From contig WHUA01000005.1 of the NCBI GenBank assembly GCA_009377445.1, forward strand, positions 124,001 through 188,000: DNA of 64,000 nucleotides. Reading direction: 5' to 3'. The position numbers were made by a program, and so were the translations under genes. This DNA is from Alphaproteobacteria bacterium. Its GTDB lineage: Bacteria; Pseudomonadota; Alphaproteobacteria; UBA8366. Within the stretch, counting starts at the first letter, position 1. The number at the start of each line of letters is the position of its first letter. Of the stretch, positions 7,688 through 16,491 are shown one piece after another. The notes beneath the pieces were generated by a model. It had not been told where the DNA came from. It saw only the letters and a program-made list of their open reading frames with translations, and made no database searches.

Positions 7688-9343
7688 ATGGCGAAGCCGG
7701 CGATAGTGGCGGTCGATGACGATCCCGACGTTCTGCGCGCGGTGGCGCGCGACCTGCGGGAGCATTTCAACCGCGATTACCGGATTCTCTCCGCGGCCTC
7801 AGGCGCGGAGGCACTGGAGGTCGTGCGCACGCTGAAGCTCCGCAACCAGCCGCTGGCGCTGTTCCTCGCCGACCAGCGCATGCCGGACATGACGGGCATC
7901 GAGTTCCTCGCCGAGGCCGCGCCGCTGTTTCCCACGGCGAAGCGCGTGCTGCTCACCGCCTACGCCGACAAGGACGTGGCGATCCGCGCGATCAACGAGG
8001 TGCAGCTCGACTATTACCTGATGAAGCCCTGGGAGCCGCCGGGCCAGCTTCTCTATCCCGCGCTCGACGACCTGCTGCTCGACTGGCGCGCCTGCTTCCG
8101 CCCGCCGTTCGAGGGCGTCACCGTGGTCGATCACCGCTGGTCCAAGCGGGGCTTCGAGATCCGCGACTTCCTGGCGCGCAATCACATTCCCTACCGCCGC
8201 CTCGACGTGGAGCGCGACGCCGAGGCGCAGGCGCTGCTGGCGCTCGCCGGTGGCGGCGATACGCTGCCGCTGGTCGTCCTGCCCGACGGGAGGCAACTCG
8301 TCCGTCCCGGCATCGGCGAGCTTGCCGATCTCTGCGGCGGGCAGCGGGCGGCCGGGACACCCTTCTACGACCTCGTGGTCGTCGGCGGCGGGCCCGCCGG
8401 CCTCGCCGCCGCGGTCTACGGCGCCTCGGAAGGCTTGCGCACCCTGGTGGTGGAGAGCGAGGCGCCCGGCGGCCAGGCCGGAACGAGCTCCCGCATCGAA
8501 AACTACCTCGGCTTCCCCAACGGGCTCAGCGGCTCCGACCTGTCGCGGCGCGCGCTGACGCAGGCGCAGCGGCTCGGCGCGGAGTTCCTGGTCGCGCGCC
8601 AGGCGACCGGGCTTCGCGTCGAAGGCCCCTACCGCTTCGTCAAGCTCTCCGACGGCAGCGAGATCAGCAGCCACGCGCTGATCATCGCCAGCGGCGTGCA
8701 GTACCGCCGTCTCGACGTGCCGGGCGCGACCGCGCTCGAAGGCGCGGGCGTGTTCTACGGCGCGGCGATGACCGAAGCGTCCGCCTGCAAGGACCAGGAC
8801 GTCTACATCATCGGCGGCGGCAATTCCGCGGGCCAGGCGGCGATCTTCCTTGCCGTATACGCGCGGTCGGTGACGATTCTCATCCGCGGCAGGGACCTGA
8901 CCGCCTCCATGTCGCATTATCTGATCGAGCGGATCGGGCAGTCCGCGAATATCGCCGTGATGCCGCATACCGAGGTCGCGCGCGTCGCGGGCGCATCGGC
9001 GCTGGAGTCCCTCACGCTCCGCGACAACCGGGCCGGCACGGAGGAGACCCGGCCCGCCCATGGCCTGTTCGTCTTCATCGGCGCGGAGCCGCGCACCGAT
9101 TGGCTCGGCGAGACGGTGGTGCGCGACGCGCGCGGCTACATCGTCACCGGCCGCGATCTGCAGGGAAGCGAGCGGCGCGGCGTGTGGCAGTTGGAGCGCG
9201 ACCCCTTCATCACCGAGACGAGCGTGCCCGGCGTATTCGCTGCGGGCGACGTGCGACAAGGCTCGGTCAAGCGCGTCGCCGCCGCGGTCGGCGAAGGCTC
9301 GATCACGGTGAGCTTCGTCCACGCGCACCTGGAGACGCTGTGA
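7688..9343 (+). CDS. Fused response regulator/glutaredoxin-like/thioredoxin-reductase-like FAD protein
   Basis: A 551-residue cytoplasmic protein with three parts. Residues 1-130 are a complete receiver: acidic triplet 10-12, phosphoacceptor Asp62 (ADQRMP), Thr90 and Lys113. Residues 142-216 look like a glutaredoxin/thioredoxin fold (VTVVDHRW, then FEIRDFLARNHIPYRRLDV) whose usual CxxC position reads SKRG. Residues 226-551 are a thioredoxin-reductase-like flavoprotein with FAD motif GGGPAG (233-238), EAPGGQAG, NAD(P) motif GGGNSAG and a C-terminal GVFAAGDV. The reductase redox pair is reduced to a single cysteine (SACKDQ, Cys367), so classical thioredoxin reduction is unlikely. The fusion type is known in databases; its physiological role is not established. 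The start at 7688 follows GAAGG. Confidence 0.9.
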   Translation: MAKPAIVAVDDDPDVLRAVARDLREHFNRDYRILSAASGAEALEVVRTLKLRNQPLALFLADQRMPDMTGIEFLAEAAPLFPTAKRVLLTAYADKDVAIRAINEVQLDYYLMKPWEPPGQLLYPALDDLLLDWRACFRPPFEGVTVVDHRWSKRGFEIRDFLARNHIPYRRLDVERDAEAQALLALAGGGDTLPLVVLPDGRQLVRPGIGELADLCGGQRAAGTPFYDLVVVGGGPAGLAAAVYGASEGLRTLVVESEAPGGQAGTSSRIENYLGFPNGLSGSDLSRRALTQAQRLGAEFLVARQATGLRVEGPYRFVKLSDGSEISSHALIIASGVQYRRLDVPGATALEGAGVFYGAAMTEASACKDQDVYIIGGGNSAGQAAIFLAVYARSVTILIRGRDLTASMSHYLIERIGQSANIAVMPHTEVARVAGASALESLTLRDNRAGTEETRPAHGLFVFIGAEPRTDWLGETVVRDARGYIVTGRDLQGSERRGVWQLERDPFITETSVPGVFAAGDVRQGSVKRVAAAVGEGSITVSFVHAHLETL

Positions 9344-9372
9344 GCGGGCTGCGCCGCTGTCACCGCCATATT

Positions 9373-9399
9373 CCCTCTCCGCCCCTCCGGCGGAGAGGG
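9373..9399. repeat. Inverted repeat, family C
   Basis: An 11-bp perfect stem CCCTCTCCGCC / GGCGGAGAGGG with a 5-nt loop, between the TrxR-like and kinase genes. The same palindrome occurs twice in 56422-56545. It could act as a weak transcript hairpin, but there is no T-tract. The DNA just after it (GCAAGGGGGGAGGACTT) matches the flank of the composite element at 59483-59501. Confidence 0.7.
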
Positions 9400-9467
9400 T
9401 ATTCCCAAATGCGTTTCCTTTGCTCCGCAAGGGGGGAGGACTTTTGTGACGAGATCGGACCGTCGCC

Positions 9468-10859
9468 ATGATGCCCGCCGAGCAGCTTCGCAGCGTGGCG
9501 TTGTTGCAAGGATTGGCGGACGATCGGTTCGACTGGCTGTCGCAACACGCGGACGAGGTCGCGCTCGCGCCGGGCGATACGTTGTTGCGGCAGGGCGAGC
9601 AAGGGTGCGGGTTTTTCATTATCTTGGAGGGCGAGCTTCTCCTGGTGCGTGAACAGGGGGCGCAGGAGTCCATCGCCGGCCGCCGCGCCGCGCCGACCTT
9701 CCTCGGCGAAATATCCACCCTCACCGGCTATCCGGTCACGGTCACCTGCCGCGCGCACACCGCCTGCCGCCTCGTCCGCTTGCGGGAAGCGGTGTTCTTC
9801 GAGCTGCTGGGCTGCTGCACGACCTTCGCGCGGACGATCTTCCGCTCGATGGTCGACCGCACCACGGAGACCGAGAGCATCGTCCGCGACCTTGAGAAGA
9901 TGGCTTCGCTCGGAACACTCGCGGCGGGCCTCGCGCACGAGCTGAACAATCCGGCCGCGGCGGCCGTGCGCGCGCTCGCCCGCGCGAAAAGCCGCGCCGG
10001 CGCGCTGACCCGGCCTTCCGCCGCGAGCGAGACCGGCGCGCTGATCGGCCGCCTGCTCGACGATGTCGCCGCGCGCGCCGCTGCCCCGCCGGTCAATGCC
10101 CTGGACGCCGCCGACGCGGAGGAGCTGCTTGCGGAGTGGCTGACGGAACATGGCGCCGCCGATGCCCACGATCTCGCGCCGATCCTGGCCGGGGCGGGCC
10201 TCACGCTGCAGGACCTCGCGCCGCTCGCGCGGCTCGTGCGCCCGGGCGATGCCGACGCTTTCGCCGGCAGCGTCGCGCGGCTCGCCGGAAGCATCGATCT
10301 CGACGCCCTGCTCGGCGAGGCCGCCAACGCCTGCCGGCGCATCTCCGCGCTCGTCGGGGCGGTGAAGTCCTATTCCTACATGGACCGCGAGGCGCAGCAG
10401 CAGGTCGACATCCACCAGGGCATCGAGGACACGCTGACCATCCTGAAGCACCGCTGGCCCGCGGGCATCGCGGTGGAGCGGCGCTACGACGCATCCCTTC
10501 CCGCCGTCACGGCCTACGGCAGCGAGCTGAACCAGGTCTGGACCAACCTGCTCGTCAACGCGCTCGACGCCCTGGAGAAATCCGGCAAGATCACGATCGC
10601 GACGCGGCGCGAAGGCGGCTACGCCGTGGTCACGGTGACCGACGACGGGCCGGGCATCCCCGATGCGATCCGCTCGCGCATCTTCGATCCCTTCTTCACC
10701 ACCAGGCCCGCCGGCAAAGGCACCGGCCTCGGCCTCGACATCGCCCAGCGCATCGTCGTCGCCCGCCACTGCGGCACGATATCCGTCGCCTCCCGCCCCG
10801 GCGAGACCCGCTTCGACGTCGCCATCCCGATCGAGCCGCCGGACGCGAAGGGAAGCTGA
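9468..10859 (+). CDS. Histidine kinase with N-terminal cyclic-nucleotide-binding-type domain
   Basis: A 463-residue soluble sensor kinase. Residues 8-125 form a CNB/Crp-type beta roll ([29 protein letters not shown]); the arginine usual in the phosphate-binding cassette appears as valine (YPVTVT), so cyclic-nucleotide binding is not certain. The dimerisation domain carries the phosphoacceptor His157 in GLAHELNNP. The HATPase domain has the N box ([10 protein letters not shown]), DDGPGIP and GTGLGL. It lies 124 bp after the receiver/TrxR-like gene in the same direction and is its probable cognate kinase. Two ATGs (9468, 9471) are possible; neither has a strong ribosome site. Confidence 0.9.
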   Translation: MMPAEQLRSVALLQGLADDRFDWLSQHADEVALAPGDTLLRQGEQGCGFFIILEGELLLVREQGAQESIAGRRAAPTFLGEISTLTGYPVTVTCRAHTACRLVRLREAVFFELLGCCTTFARTIFRSMVDRTTETESIVRDLEKMASLGTLAAGLAHELNNPAAAAVRALARAKSRAGALTRPSAASETGALIGRLLDDVAARAAAPPVNALDAADAEELLAEWLTEHGAADAHDLAPILAGAGLTLQDLAPLARLVRPGDADAFAGSVARLAGSIDLDALLGEAANACRRISALVGAVKSYSYMDREAQQQVDIHQGIEDTLTILKHRWPAGIAVERRYDASLPAVTAYGSELNQVWTNLLVNALDALEKSGKITIATRREGGYAVVTVTDDGPGIPDAIRSRIFDPFFTTRPAGKGTGLGLDIAQRIVVARHCGTISVASRPGETRFDVAIPIEPPDAKGS

Positions 10860-10949
10860 GCGGCGACATTAGGGTTTCGGCGCGTCACAAAATTGTCATA
10901 AGCTGCGCGCAGCCGACGCCATGGTCCTTCTGCCGGAACCCGATAGCGC

Positions 10950-12476
10950 ATGACGACGACCGAGCAGCCCGATGGCGCCCCGCCGCACCCTCTGGTCAAG
11001 AAATCCCTCGACAAGGACCTGAGCCGGTTCGAGAGCGTCGAGGCGGCGGCGCGCCCCGCCGCGCACCGGCTGGCGGCGCTCGGCCTGGGGCTGGTGTTCC
11101 TCTTGCTGAGCGGCGGGTTCGCCGCGCTCTGGATCGGCGCGCTGCCGAACCCGCTGTTTCTCGTCATCGCCGCCGTGCTGGGCGGCTACATGGCGCTCAA
11201 CATCGGCGCGAACGATGTCGCCAACAACGTCGCGCCCGCCGTCGGCGCGCGGGCGCTGACGATGGCCGGCGCGCTGGCGATCGCCGCGGTCTTCGAGGCG
11301 GCGGGCGCGCTGATCGCCGGCGGCGACGTGGTCGAGACGATCTCGAAGGGCATCATCGACCCGGCGCGCGTCGCGGACACGCAGACATTCGTCTGGGCGA
11401 TGATGGCGGCGCTGCTGTCGGCGGCGCTCTGGGTCAATCTCGCCACCTATCTCAACGCGCCGGTGTCCACGACGCACGCCATCGTCGGCGGCGTGGTGGG
11501 CAGCGGCATCGCCGCGGCGGGCGTGGGCGTCGTCGATTGGCAGACGATGGGCGCGATCGCGGCGAGCTGGGTGATCTCGCCCGTGCTCGGCGGTGTCGTC
11601 GCCGCGGCCTTTCTCGCCTTCATCAAGATCAACATCATCTACCGGGACGACAAGATCGCCGCCGCCAAGCGCTGGGTCCCTGCCCTGCTCGCGATCATGG
11701 CTTCGTCCTTCGCCTGCTATCTGGTGATGAAGGGGCTCGACAATGTCTGGCGGCCGGGCGTCTGGACCATCCTGGCGCTCGGCGTCGCGATCTTCGCCGC
11801 AACCTACGCCATCCTGAGGCCCTGGGTCGCGCGGCGCGCCGAGGGATTGGAGAACCGCAACCAGTCGCTCCGCGTGCTGTTCCACCCGCCGCTGATATGC
11901 TCGGCGGCGCTGCTCTCCTTCGCGCACGGGGCGAACGACGTGGCGAACGCGGTGGGGCCGCTGGCGGCGATCTATCACAGCGCCGCGTCGAGCGACGTCG
12001 CCGCCGAGGTGTCGATCCCGCTCTGGGTGATGCTGATCGGCGCGGCGGGCATCTCGCTCGGGCTGTTCCTGTTCGGCCCGCGGCTGGTGCGCATGGTGGG
12101 CGAGCAGATCACCAAGATGAACCCGATGCGCGCCTATTGCGTGGCGCTGTCGGCGGCGATCACCGTCATCGTCGCCTCGGCGCTGGGATTGCCGGTGAGC
12201 TCGACGCATATCGCCGTCGGCGCGGTGTTCGGCGTCGGCTTCTTCCGCGAATTCTACACCCGGCACAGCCCGCGCCGCCGCGCCTACATCGCGAAGCAGT
12301 TGCCGGAAGGCTCGCGGCCGAAGGACGACGACGAGGGGGACGACGAGACGCCGGCGCCGCGAAAGCTCGTCCGCCGCGCCCATTTCGTGACGATCCTCGC
12401 CGCCTGGGTCATCACCGTGCCGGCCTCGGCCCTGCTGGGGGCGGCGATATATTTCGCGCTGTCGCTTCTCGGCTGA
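10950..12476 (+). CDS. pit: Inorganic phosphate transporter, PiT family
   Basis: A 508-residue inner-membrane permease for metal-phosphate coupled to protons or sodium. The two family signatures are present: [18 protein letters not shown] in the first half and the inverted-repeat counterpart [16 protein letters not shown] in the second. About ten or more hydrophobic helices flank them, with a charged cytoplasmic loop late in the protein ([16 protein letters not shown]). The ATG at 10950 fits; a hydrophilic leader of about 40 residues precedes the first helix. No phoU-like gene is adjacent. Confidence 0.92.
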   Translation: MTTTEQPDGAPPHPLVKKSLDKDLSRFESVEAAARPAAHRLAALGLGLVFLLLSGGFAALWIGALPNPLFLVIAAVLGGYMALNIGANDVANNVAPAVGARALTMAGALAIAAVFEAAGALIAGGDVVETISKGIIDPARVADTQTFVWAMMAALLSAALWVNLATYLNAPVSTTHAIVGGVVGSGIAAAGVGVVDWQTMGAIAASWVISPVLGGVVAAAFLAFIKINIIYRDDKIAAAKRWVPALLAIMASSFACYLVMKGLDNVWRPGVWTILALGVAIFAATYAILRPWVARRAEGLENRNQSLRVLFHPPLICSAALLSFAHGANDVANAVGPLAAIYHSAASSDVAAEVSIPLWVMLIGAAGISLGLFLFGPRLVRMVGEQITKMNPMRAYCVALSAAITVIVASALGLPVSSTHIAVGAVFGVGFFREFYTRHSPRRRAYIAKQLPEGSRPKDDDEGDDETPAPRKLVRRAHFVTILAAWVITVPASALLGAAIYFALSLLG

Positions 12477-12552
12477 CGCCCGGGGGCGTTTCCTCTGTTA
12501 CACTTGCAACCCGGCAATGTTGCGCGCGTTGGTGCGCGTGGAGGTATTCGAG

Positions 12553-13464
12553 ATGCGCTGGAGAATGGGGAGACGGAGCGAGAACGTCGAAGACCGCCGC
12601 GGCAGCGGTATGGGCGGCGGGCTCGGCGGCGGCAGGATGCGGGTGTCGCGCGGCGGCCTCGGCGGCATGGGGCTGGTGGTGGTCGTCGTGCTGGCGCTGC
12701 TGTTCGGCGTGGATCCCACGTTGCTCCTGACGCAGCTGGGCGGCCCGACCCAGGTCGCTCCCGAGCAGCGCCAGGGCCAAACGGGCCAAACGGGCCAGCC
12801 GGGACAGCCCACCGGGCAATCCGACGAGATGAGCCAGTTCGTCTCCGTGGTGCTCGCCGACACCGAGGACACCTGGCGCGACATCTTCCGCAACGGGAAC
12901 AAGGAATACCGCCTCCCGAAGCTCGTCCTGTTCAGCGGCGTGGTGCAGTCGGCCTGCGGCTTCGCGCAGGCGGCGGTGGGTCCCTTCTATTGTCCGGGCG
13001 ACCAGAAGGTCTACATCGACCTGAGCTTTTTCCGCGATTTGCGGAGCCGCTTCGGCGCGCCCGGCGATTTCGCCCAGGCCTACGTCATCGCTCACGAGGT
13101 CGGCCATCACGTCCAGACCCTGCTCGGGATATCGCAACAGGTGATCTCAATGCGCCAGCGCGTGAGCGAGGCGGAAGGTAATGCCCTTTCCGTGCGCCAG
13201 GAGCTGCAGGCCGACTGCTTCGCCGGCGTCTGGGCGCATCATGCGGACAAGGCGCGGCAGATCCTGGAGCAAGGCGACGTCGAAGAGGCCTTGAACGCGG
13301 CCACCGCCATCGGCGACGACCGGCTGCAGAAGCAGGCCCAGGGTCACATCACGCCGGAAAGCTTCACCCACGGCAGCTCCGAGCAGCGGGTGCGCTGGTT
13401 CAGGACGGGCCTGGACAAGGGCGTCATGCAGGCGTGCGATACCTTCAGCGCCGCGCGGTTGTAA
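12553..13464 (+). CDS. YpfJ-type neutral zinc metallopeptidase
   Basis: A 303-residue membrane-anchored protein. After an arginine/glycine-rich N-terminus comes one transmembrane helix (GLVVVVVLALLFG, about residues 38-52), a glutamine-rich linker with GQTGQTGQPGQP, and the peptidase domain. The zinc motif is HEVGHHVQ, preceded by the strand AYVIA; the downstream LQADCFAGVWAHHAD supplies the third ligand region, and the C-terminal HGSSEQRVRWFRTG is the usual family ending. GGAGG is 8 nt before ATG 12553, which decides the start. The physiological substrate is unknown. Confidence 0.9.
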   Translation: MRWRMGRRSENVEDRRGSGMGGGLGGGRMRVSRGGLGGMGLVVVVVLALLFGVDPTLLLTQLGGPTQVAPEQRQGQTGQTGQPGQPTGQSDEMSQFVSVVLADTEDTWRDIFRNGNKEYRLPKLVLFSGVVQSACGFAQAAVGPFYCPGDQKVYIDLSFFRDLRSRFGAPGDFAQAYVIAHEVGHHVQTLLGISQQVISMRQRVSEAEGNALSVRQELQADCFAGVWAHHADKARQILEQGDVEEALNAATAIGDDRLQKQAQGHITPESFTHGSSEQRVRWFRTGLDKGVMQACDTFSAARL

Positions 13465-13523
13465 CGCTTACACCCTCGCCCGCGCCAGCTTGGCGCCGGC
13501 GGCCGGTGTCGGCCGGCCGCCGT

Positions 13524-14591
13524 CTACGGAAGAGCGGCGCGCGCCAAGCGCGCGCCGGCTGCCATCGCCTGGAGCTTGGCGCGCGCCGTGGGCACGTCGA
13601 TCTTGACCAGGCCGCAGTCCGGCGCGGCCATGATCTGTTCCGGCGGCAGGTGCTCGGCGGCGGCCAGGAGCTTGGCGCAGACATGCTCCGGAGTCTCGAT
13701 CCGCCCGGCGTTCTCGTCGTGGCCGACGTCGATGCAGCCGAACATCACGGCCTTCGACGGGCAGAGCCGCAGCACCTTGGGATCGATCTTCGACACCTCG
13801 AACTCGAGCGACAGGATGTCGATCTTCGACTTTTCCAGCGCCGCGATGATCGTCGGATAGCTTTCCTTCCGCTCGCGATTCACGCCCTTGTGCGGATAGC
13901 CGTAGCAGACATGCACGGCGGCCTTCGCCTTCGTCAGCCCCTCCGCCGCGCGGTCGAGCGCGGGAATGCCCAGCTCCACCGCCCGGTCCGGCTGGCGGCT
14001 GTAGACCGGCTCGTCGAACTGGATCACCGCGACGCCCAGCGCTTCGAGCGCGCGGGCCTCCTCGTTCAGCGCCTCGGCGACGGCGAAGACGTAGTCCCGA
14101 TCGCTGCCGTAGAACGTGTCGACGGTCGAATCCGCGACCGTGAGCGGGCCCGGCAGCGTGATCTTGAAAGGCTTCGGCGATTCAGCGGCGAGGAAGCGGA
14201 CGTCGTCCTCCAGGATCGGCCGCGCGCGCCTGATCGGGCCGATGCAGCGCCCGACATGGCCGACGCGGCCGCTGCGGATCTTCTTCTCGGCCAGGTTCTT
14301 GTAGTCGAGGCCGTCGAGCGCGCGCGTCACGTAGGTGATGTAGTACTCGCGCCGCTGCTCGCCGTCGCTGACGATGTCGATGCCGGCCTGCTCCTGCGTC
14401 TGCAGCATGACGCGGGTGGCGTCGTCCTGGGCGTTCCTCAGCATCTGGCCGTCGAAGGCCCACTCGACCTCCGAGCCGTGATCGTGGACGGCGACCGAGC
14501 GCGGATCGCGCTTCAGCATCCAGAGCGGCTTCGGCATCGATCCGACGACCGTCGTGGTGAAGGGGCCGAAGGCGGATTTGCGCTTGGGCAT
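13524..14591 (-). CDS. MetE C-terminal-like methyltransferase (cobalamin-independent methionine synthase family)
   Basis: A 355-residue protein matching the C-terminal catalytic barrel of MetE, the part that binds zinc and homocysteine. It shows VGSMPKP at the start, DIVSDGEQRR, the KITLPGPLTV strand, VIQFDEPVYS, VHVCYGYPHKG (zinc ligands His and Cys) and PDCGLVK with the last cysteine ligand. It is far shorter than full MetE (about 750) and lacks the N-terminal barrel, so it belongs to the stand-alone group often annotated as methionine synthase II or methylcobamide:CoM methyltransferase-like. GGGAG precedes ATG 14591; the longer frame is encoded by a repeat. Confidence 0.85.
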   Translation of the reverse strand: MPKRKSAFGPFTTTVVGSMPKPLWMLKRDPRSVAVHDHGSEVEWAFDGQMLRNAQDDATRVMLQTQEQAGIDIVSDGEQRREYYITYVTRALDGLDYKNLAEKKIRSGRVGHVGRCIGPIRRARPILEDDVRFLAAESPKPFKITLPGPLTVADSTVDTFYGSDRDYVFAVAEALNEEARALEALGVAVIQFDEPVYSRQPDRAVELGIPALDRAAEGLTKAKAAVHVCYGYPHKGVNRERKESYPTIIAALEKSKIDILSLEFEVSKIDPKVLRLCPSKAVMFGCIDVGHDENAGRIETPEHVCAKLLAAAEHLPPEQIMAAPDCGLVKIDVPTARAKLQAMAAGARLARAALP

Positions 14592-14685
14592 GGCGTGCTC
14601 CCTGGTTCGCTGCGAGATGCTATCGCGGCGGGGACGTTCCTGTCGAAGGGAGATCATTTCTGCACAGCCGTTAAGACAACAAATT

Positions 14686-14866
14686 ACGTCATTCGCCGAC
14701 TTGATCGGCGAATCCACGGCAGCGCCGCATGGACAACCCGGGCCTTCGCCGCGCCGAAGCGGCTACGGCCGCGCAGGCGGGTCGAGCCGGGTTGTGACGG
14801 TCCTTTTTGGGGCGTTAGGGCCAGTAAAAGAAAAACGTCATTCGCCGGCTCGACCGGCGAATCCAC
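14686..14866. repeat. Family A palindromes, three arms, one interrupted
   Basis: Three family A arms: 14686-14716 (TTCGCCGA-ctt-GATCGGCGAA), 14729-14800 and 14834-14866 (TTCGCCGG-ctcg-ACCGGCGAA). The middle arm should read as an intact ACAACCCG/CGGGTTGT palindrome, but about 40 bp of GC-rich sequence separates its two halves. The whole lies upstream of both the MetE-like gene and the MATE gene. Confidence 0.75.
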
Positions 14867-14905
14867 CGCACCGATCCGCCCGCCCGTCCTCGCCGCCTTT
14901 CCGGC

Positions 14906-14934
14906 TTCTCATTCCCGCCCGTCCGCACTATAAC
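14906..14934 (+). promoter_or_regulatory. Candidate sigma70-type promoter for the MATE gene leader
   Basis: TTCTCA at 14906-14911 and TATAAC at 14929-14934 are separated by 17 bp. Transcription would start near 14941 and run straight into the hairpin at 14951-14980. The -35 element matches only four of six consensus positions. Confidence 0.4.
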
Positions 14935-14950
14935 CCTCCGCCAAGCGCTC

Positions 14951-14980
14951 AAAGGCGGATCTGCGGGTCCGCCTTTTTTT
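14951..14980 (+). terminator. Intrinsic terminator in the leader of the MATE gene
   Basis: A perfect 9-bp stem AAAGGCGGA / TCCGCCTTT with an 8-nt loop runs into a T-tract, 24 bp before the MATE start codon. No plus-strand gene ends nearby upstream (the preceding gene is on the other strand), so this is better read as an attenuator or the end of a very short RNA than as an ordinary gene-end terminator. Confidence 0.75.
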
Positions 14981-15004
14981 GTTTTGCAGAAGCGAGGAAA
15001 GGAT

Positions 15005-16420
15005 ATGCAGGACGCCGGCGCAGGACAGGCGGCGAAGCGTGCGCTCCGGCTGGCTCTTTGGCGCCGGGAGCTGCGCGAAATGCTGCGCCTCGCCGCGCCC
15101 ATCGTGCTGACCCAGCTTGCCTGGATTGCGATGATGACGACCGACATCGCCTTGATCGGCCGCCTCGGGGCGACCCCGCTGGCGGGCGCGTCGCTTTCGC
15201 TGATGATCTTCTTTCTCGGTTATGTCGTTTGCTTCGGCGTGACCATGGCCACCGCCGGCCTGAGCGCGCAGGCGTTCGGCGCGCACAAGCCGCGGATCGT
15301 GCGCCGCGTCGTGCGCCAGGGGCTGTGGGTCACCGTCCTGCTGACCGTGCCGGCCCTGGTGGCGTTCCGATACACGGCCGACATCCTGCGCTTGATGGGG
15401 CAGCCCGAGGAGACGTTGTCTCCGGCGCACGACTACATGAGCGCGCTGATGTGGGCCCTGCCGCCGTCGATCGCCTTCGCGGTGCTGCGCAACTTCGTGT
15501 CGGCGCTGAACCGGCCGGCCGTGGCGCTCTGGGTGATGCTGGCCGGGGTGCCGCTGAACGCGCTGCTGGGCTACGGCCTGATCTTCGGGCATTTCGGCCT
15601 GCCCCGCCTCGAGCTTGTCGGCGCCGGGATTGCCACCTCGGTCGTGAACCTGCTGATGTTCCTGGTCCTGCTGGCGATCGCGGTCACCCGGCGGCCGTTC
15701 AGGCGCTACACCATCCTGGTTCGGTTCTGGCGGCCCGACTGGTTCCAGTTCCGCCGGATCTTCCGCGTCGGCCTGCCGATCGCCGGAACGATGCTGCTGG
15801 AAGGCGGCTTCTTCATCGGCGCGCTCTTCGTCGCCGGGCAGTTCGGCGCGACCGTCATCGCCGCGCATATGATCGCGATGCAGCTTCCCCACATCACCTT
15901 CATGGTGCCGATGGGACTCGCCCAGGCGGCGACCGTGCGGGTCGGCCAGGCGGCGGGCCGCGGCGATGCCGTCGCGGCCTATCGGGCCGGCTGGATCGCC
16001 TTCGCGGTGACGCTGGCCTTCATGTCGATGATGAGCGTGATCGTGCTCGCCGTGCCGCATGTCTTCGCCTCGGCCTTCCTCGACCCGGCGCGGGCGGACA
16101 GCGCCGCCGTCCTGACGCTGGCGGCCACCTTCCTGTTCTATGCCGCCTTTTTCCAGATGGCGGACGGCATGCAGGCGGTCGCGGCCGGCGCGCTGCGCGG
16201 CGTCAACGATACCGCGGTGCCGATGATGCTGGCCGCCGTGAGCTATTGGGCCGTCGGCCTCGGCTGCGCGCTTGCCTTCGCTTTCCCCATGGGGATGCAG
16301 GGCGCCGGCCTGTGGCTCGGCTTCGTCTGCGCGCTCTTCTGCGCGGCGGCGCTACTGACCTGGCGGCTCCGCCGGCTGTCGCGCCTGCGCTTCCTGCCGG
16401 CCGCAGCGCCGGGAGAATGA
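15005..16420 (+). CDS. MATE-family multidrug/metabolite exporter
   Basis: A 471-residue inner-membrane antiporter with about twelve hydrophobic helices. The first helix region reads MLRLAAPIVLTQLAWIAMM, then the typical DIALIGRLGATPLAG, and the second half opens with FRVGLPIAGTMLLEGGFF, matching the two-fold repeat of NorM-like exporters. AGGAAAGG lies directly upstream of ATG 15005, so the TTG at 14984 is rejected. Substrates are probably cationic drugs or metabolites. A terminator hairpin in its 5-prime leader suggests expression may be attenuated. Confidence 0.92.
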   Translation: MQDAGAGQAAKRALRLALWRRELREMLRLAAPIVLTQLAWIAMMTTDIALIGRLGATPLAGASLSLMIFFLGYVVCFGVTMATAGLSAQAFGAHKPRIVRRVVRQGLWVTVLLTVPALVAFRYTADILRLMGQPEETLSPAHDYMSALMWALPPSIAFAVLRNFVSALNRPAVALWVMLAGVPLNALLGYGLIFGHFGLPRLELVGAGIATSVVNLLMFLVLLAIAVTRRPFRRYTILVRFWRPDWFQFRRIFRVGLPIAGTMLLEGGFFIGALFVAGQFGATVIAAHMIAMQLPHITFMVPMGLAQAATVRVGQAAGRGDAVAAYRAGWIAFAVTLAFMSMMSVIVLAVPHVFASAFLDPARADSAAVLTLAATFLFYAAFFQMADGMQAVAAGALRGVNDTAVPMMLAAVSYWAVGLGCALAFAFPMGMQGAGLWLGFVCALFCAAALLTWRLRRLSRLRFLPAAAPGE

Positions 16421-16491
16421 TGGGGAACTCGCCCGTCCGATTTGGCGTATAGTGTCTCCGATCTGATTTCAGGGAGAAGGATCAGCCTGCC

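Noticed and set aside
10136..12730. An 864-codon open frame overlapping the kinase and phosphate transporter genes
   Set aside because: It is an arginine/alanine-rich frame shadowing two well-recognised genes, typical of high-GC DNA, and shows no family motif.
12498..13137. Minus-strand frames opposite the metallopeptidase
   Set aside because: They are low-complexity shadows of the YpfJ-type peptidase gene, which has its zinc motif and ribosome site.
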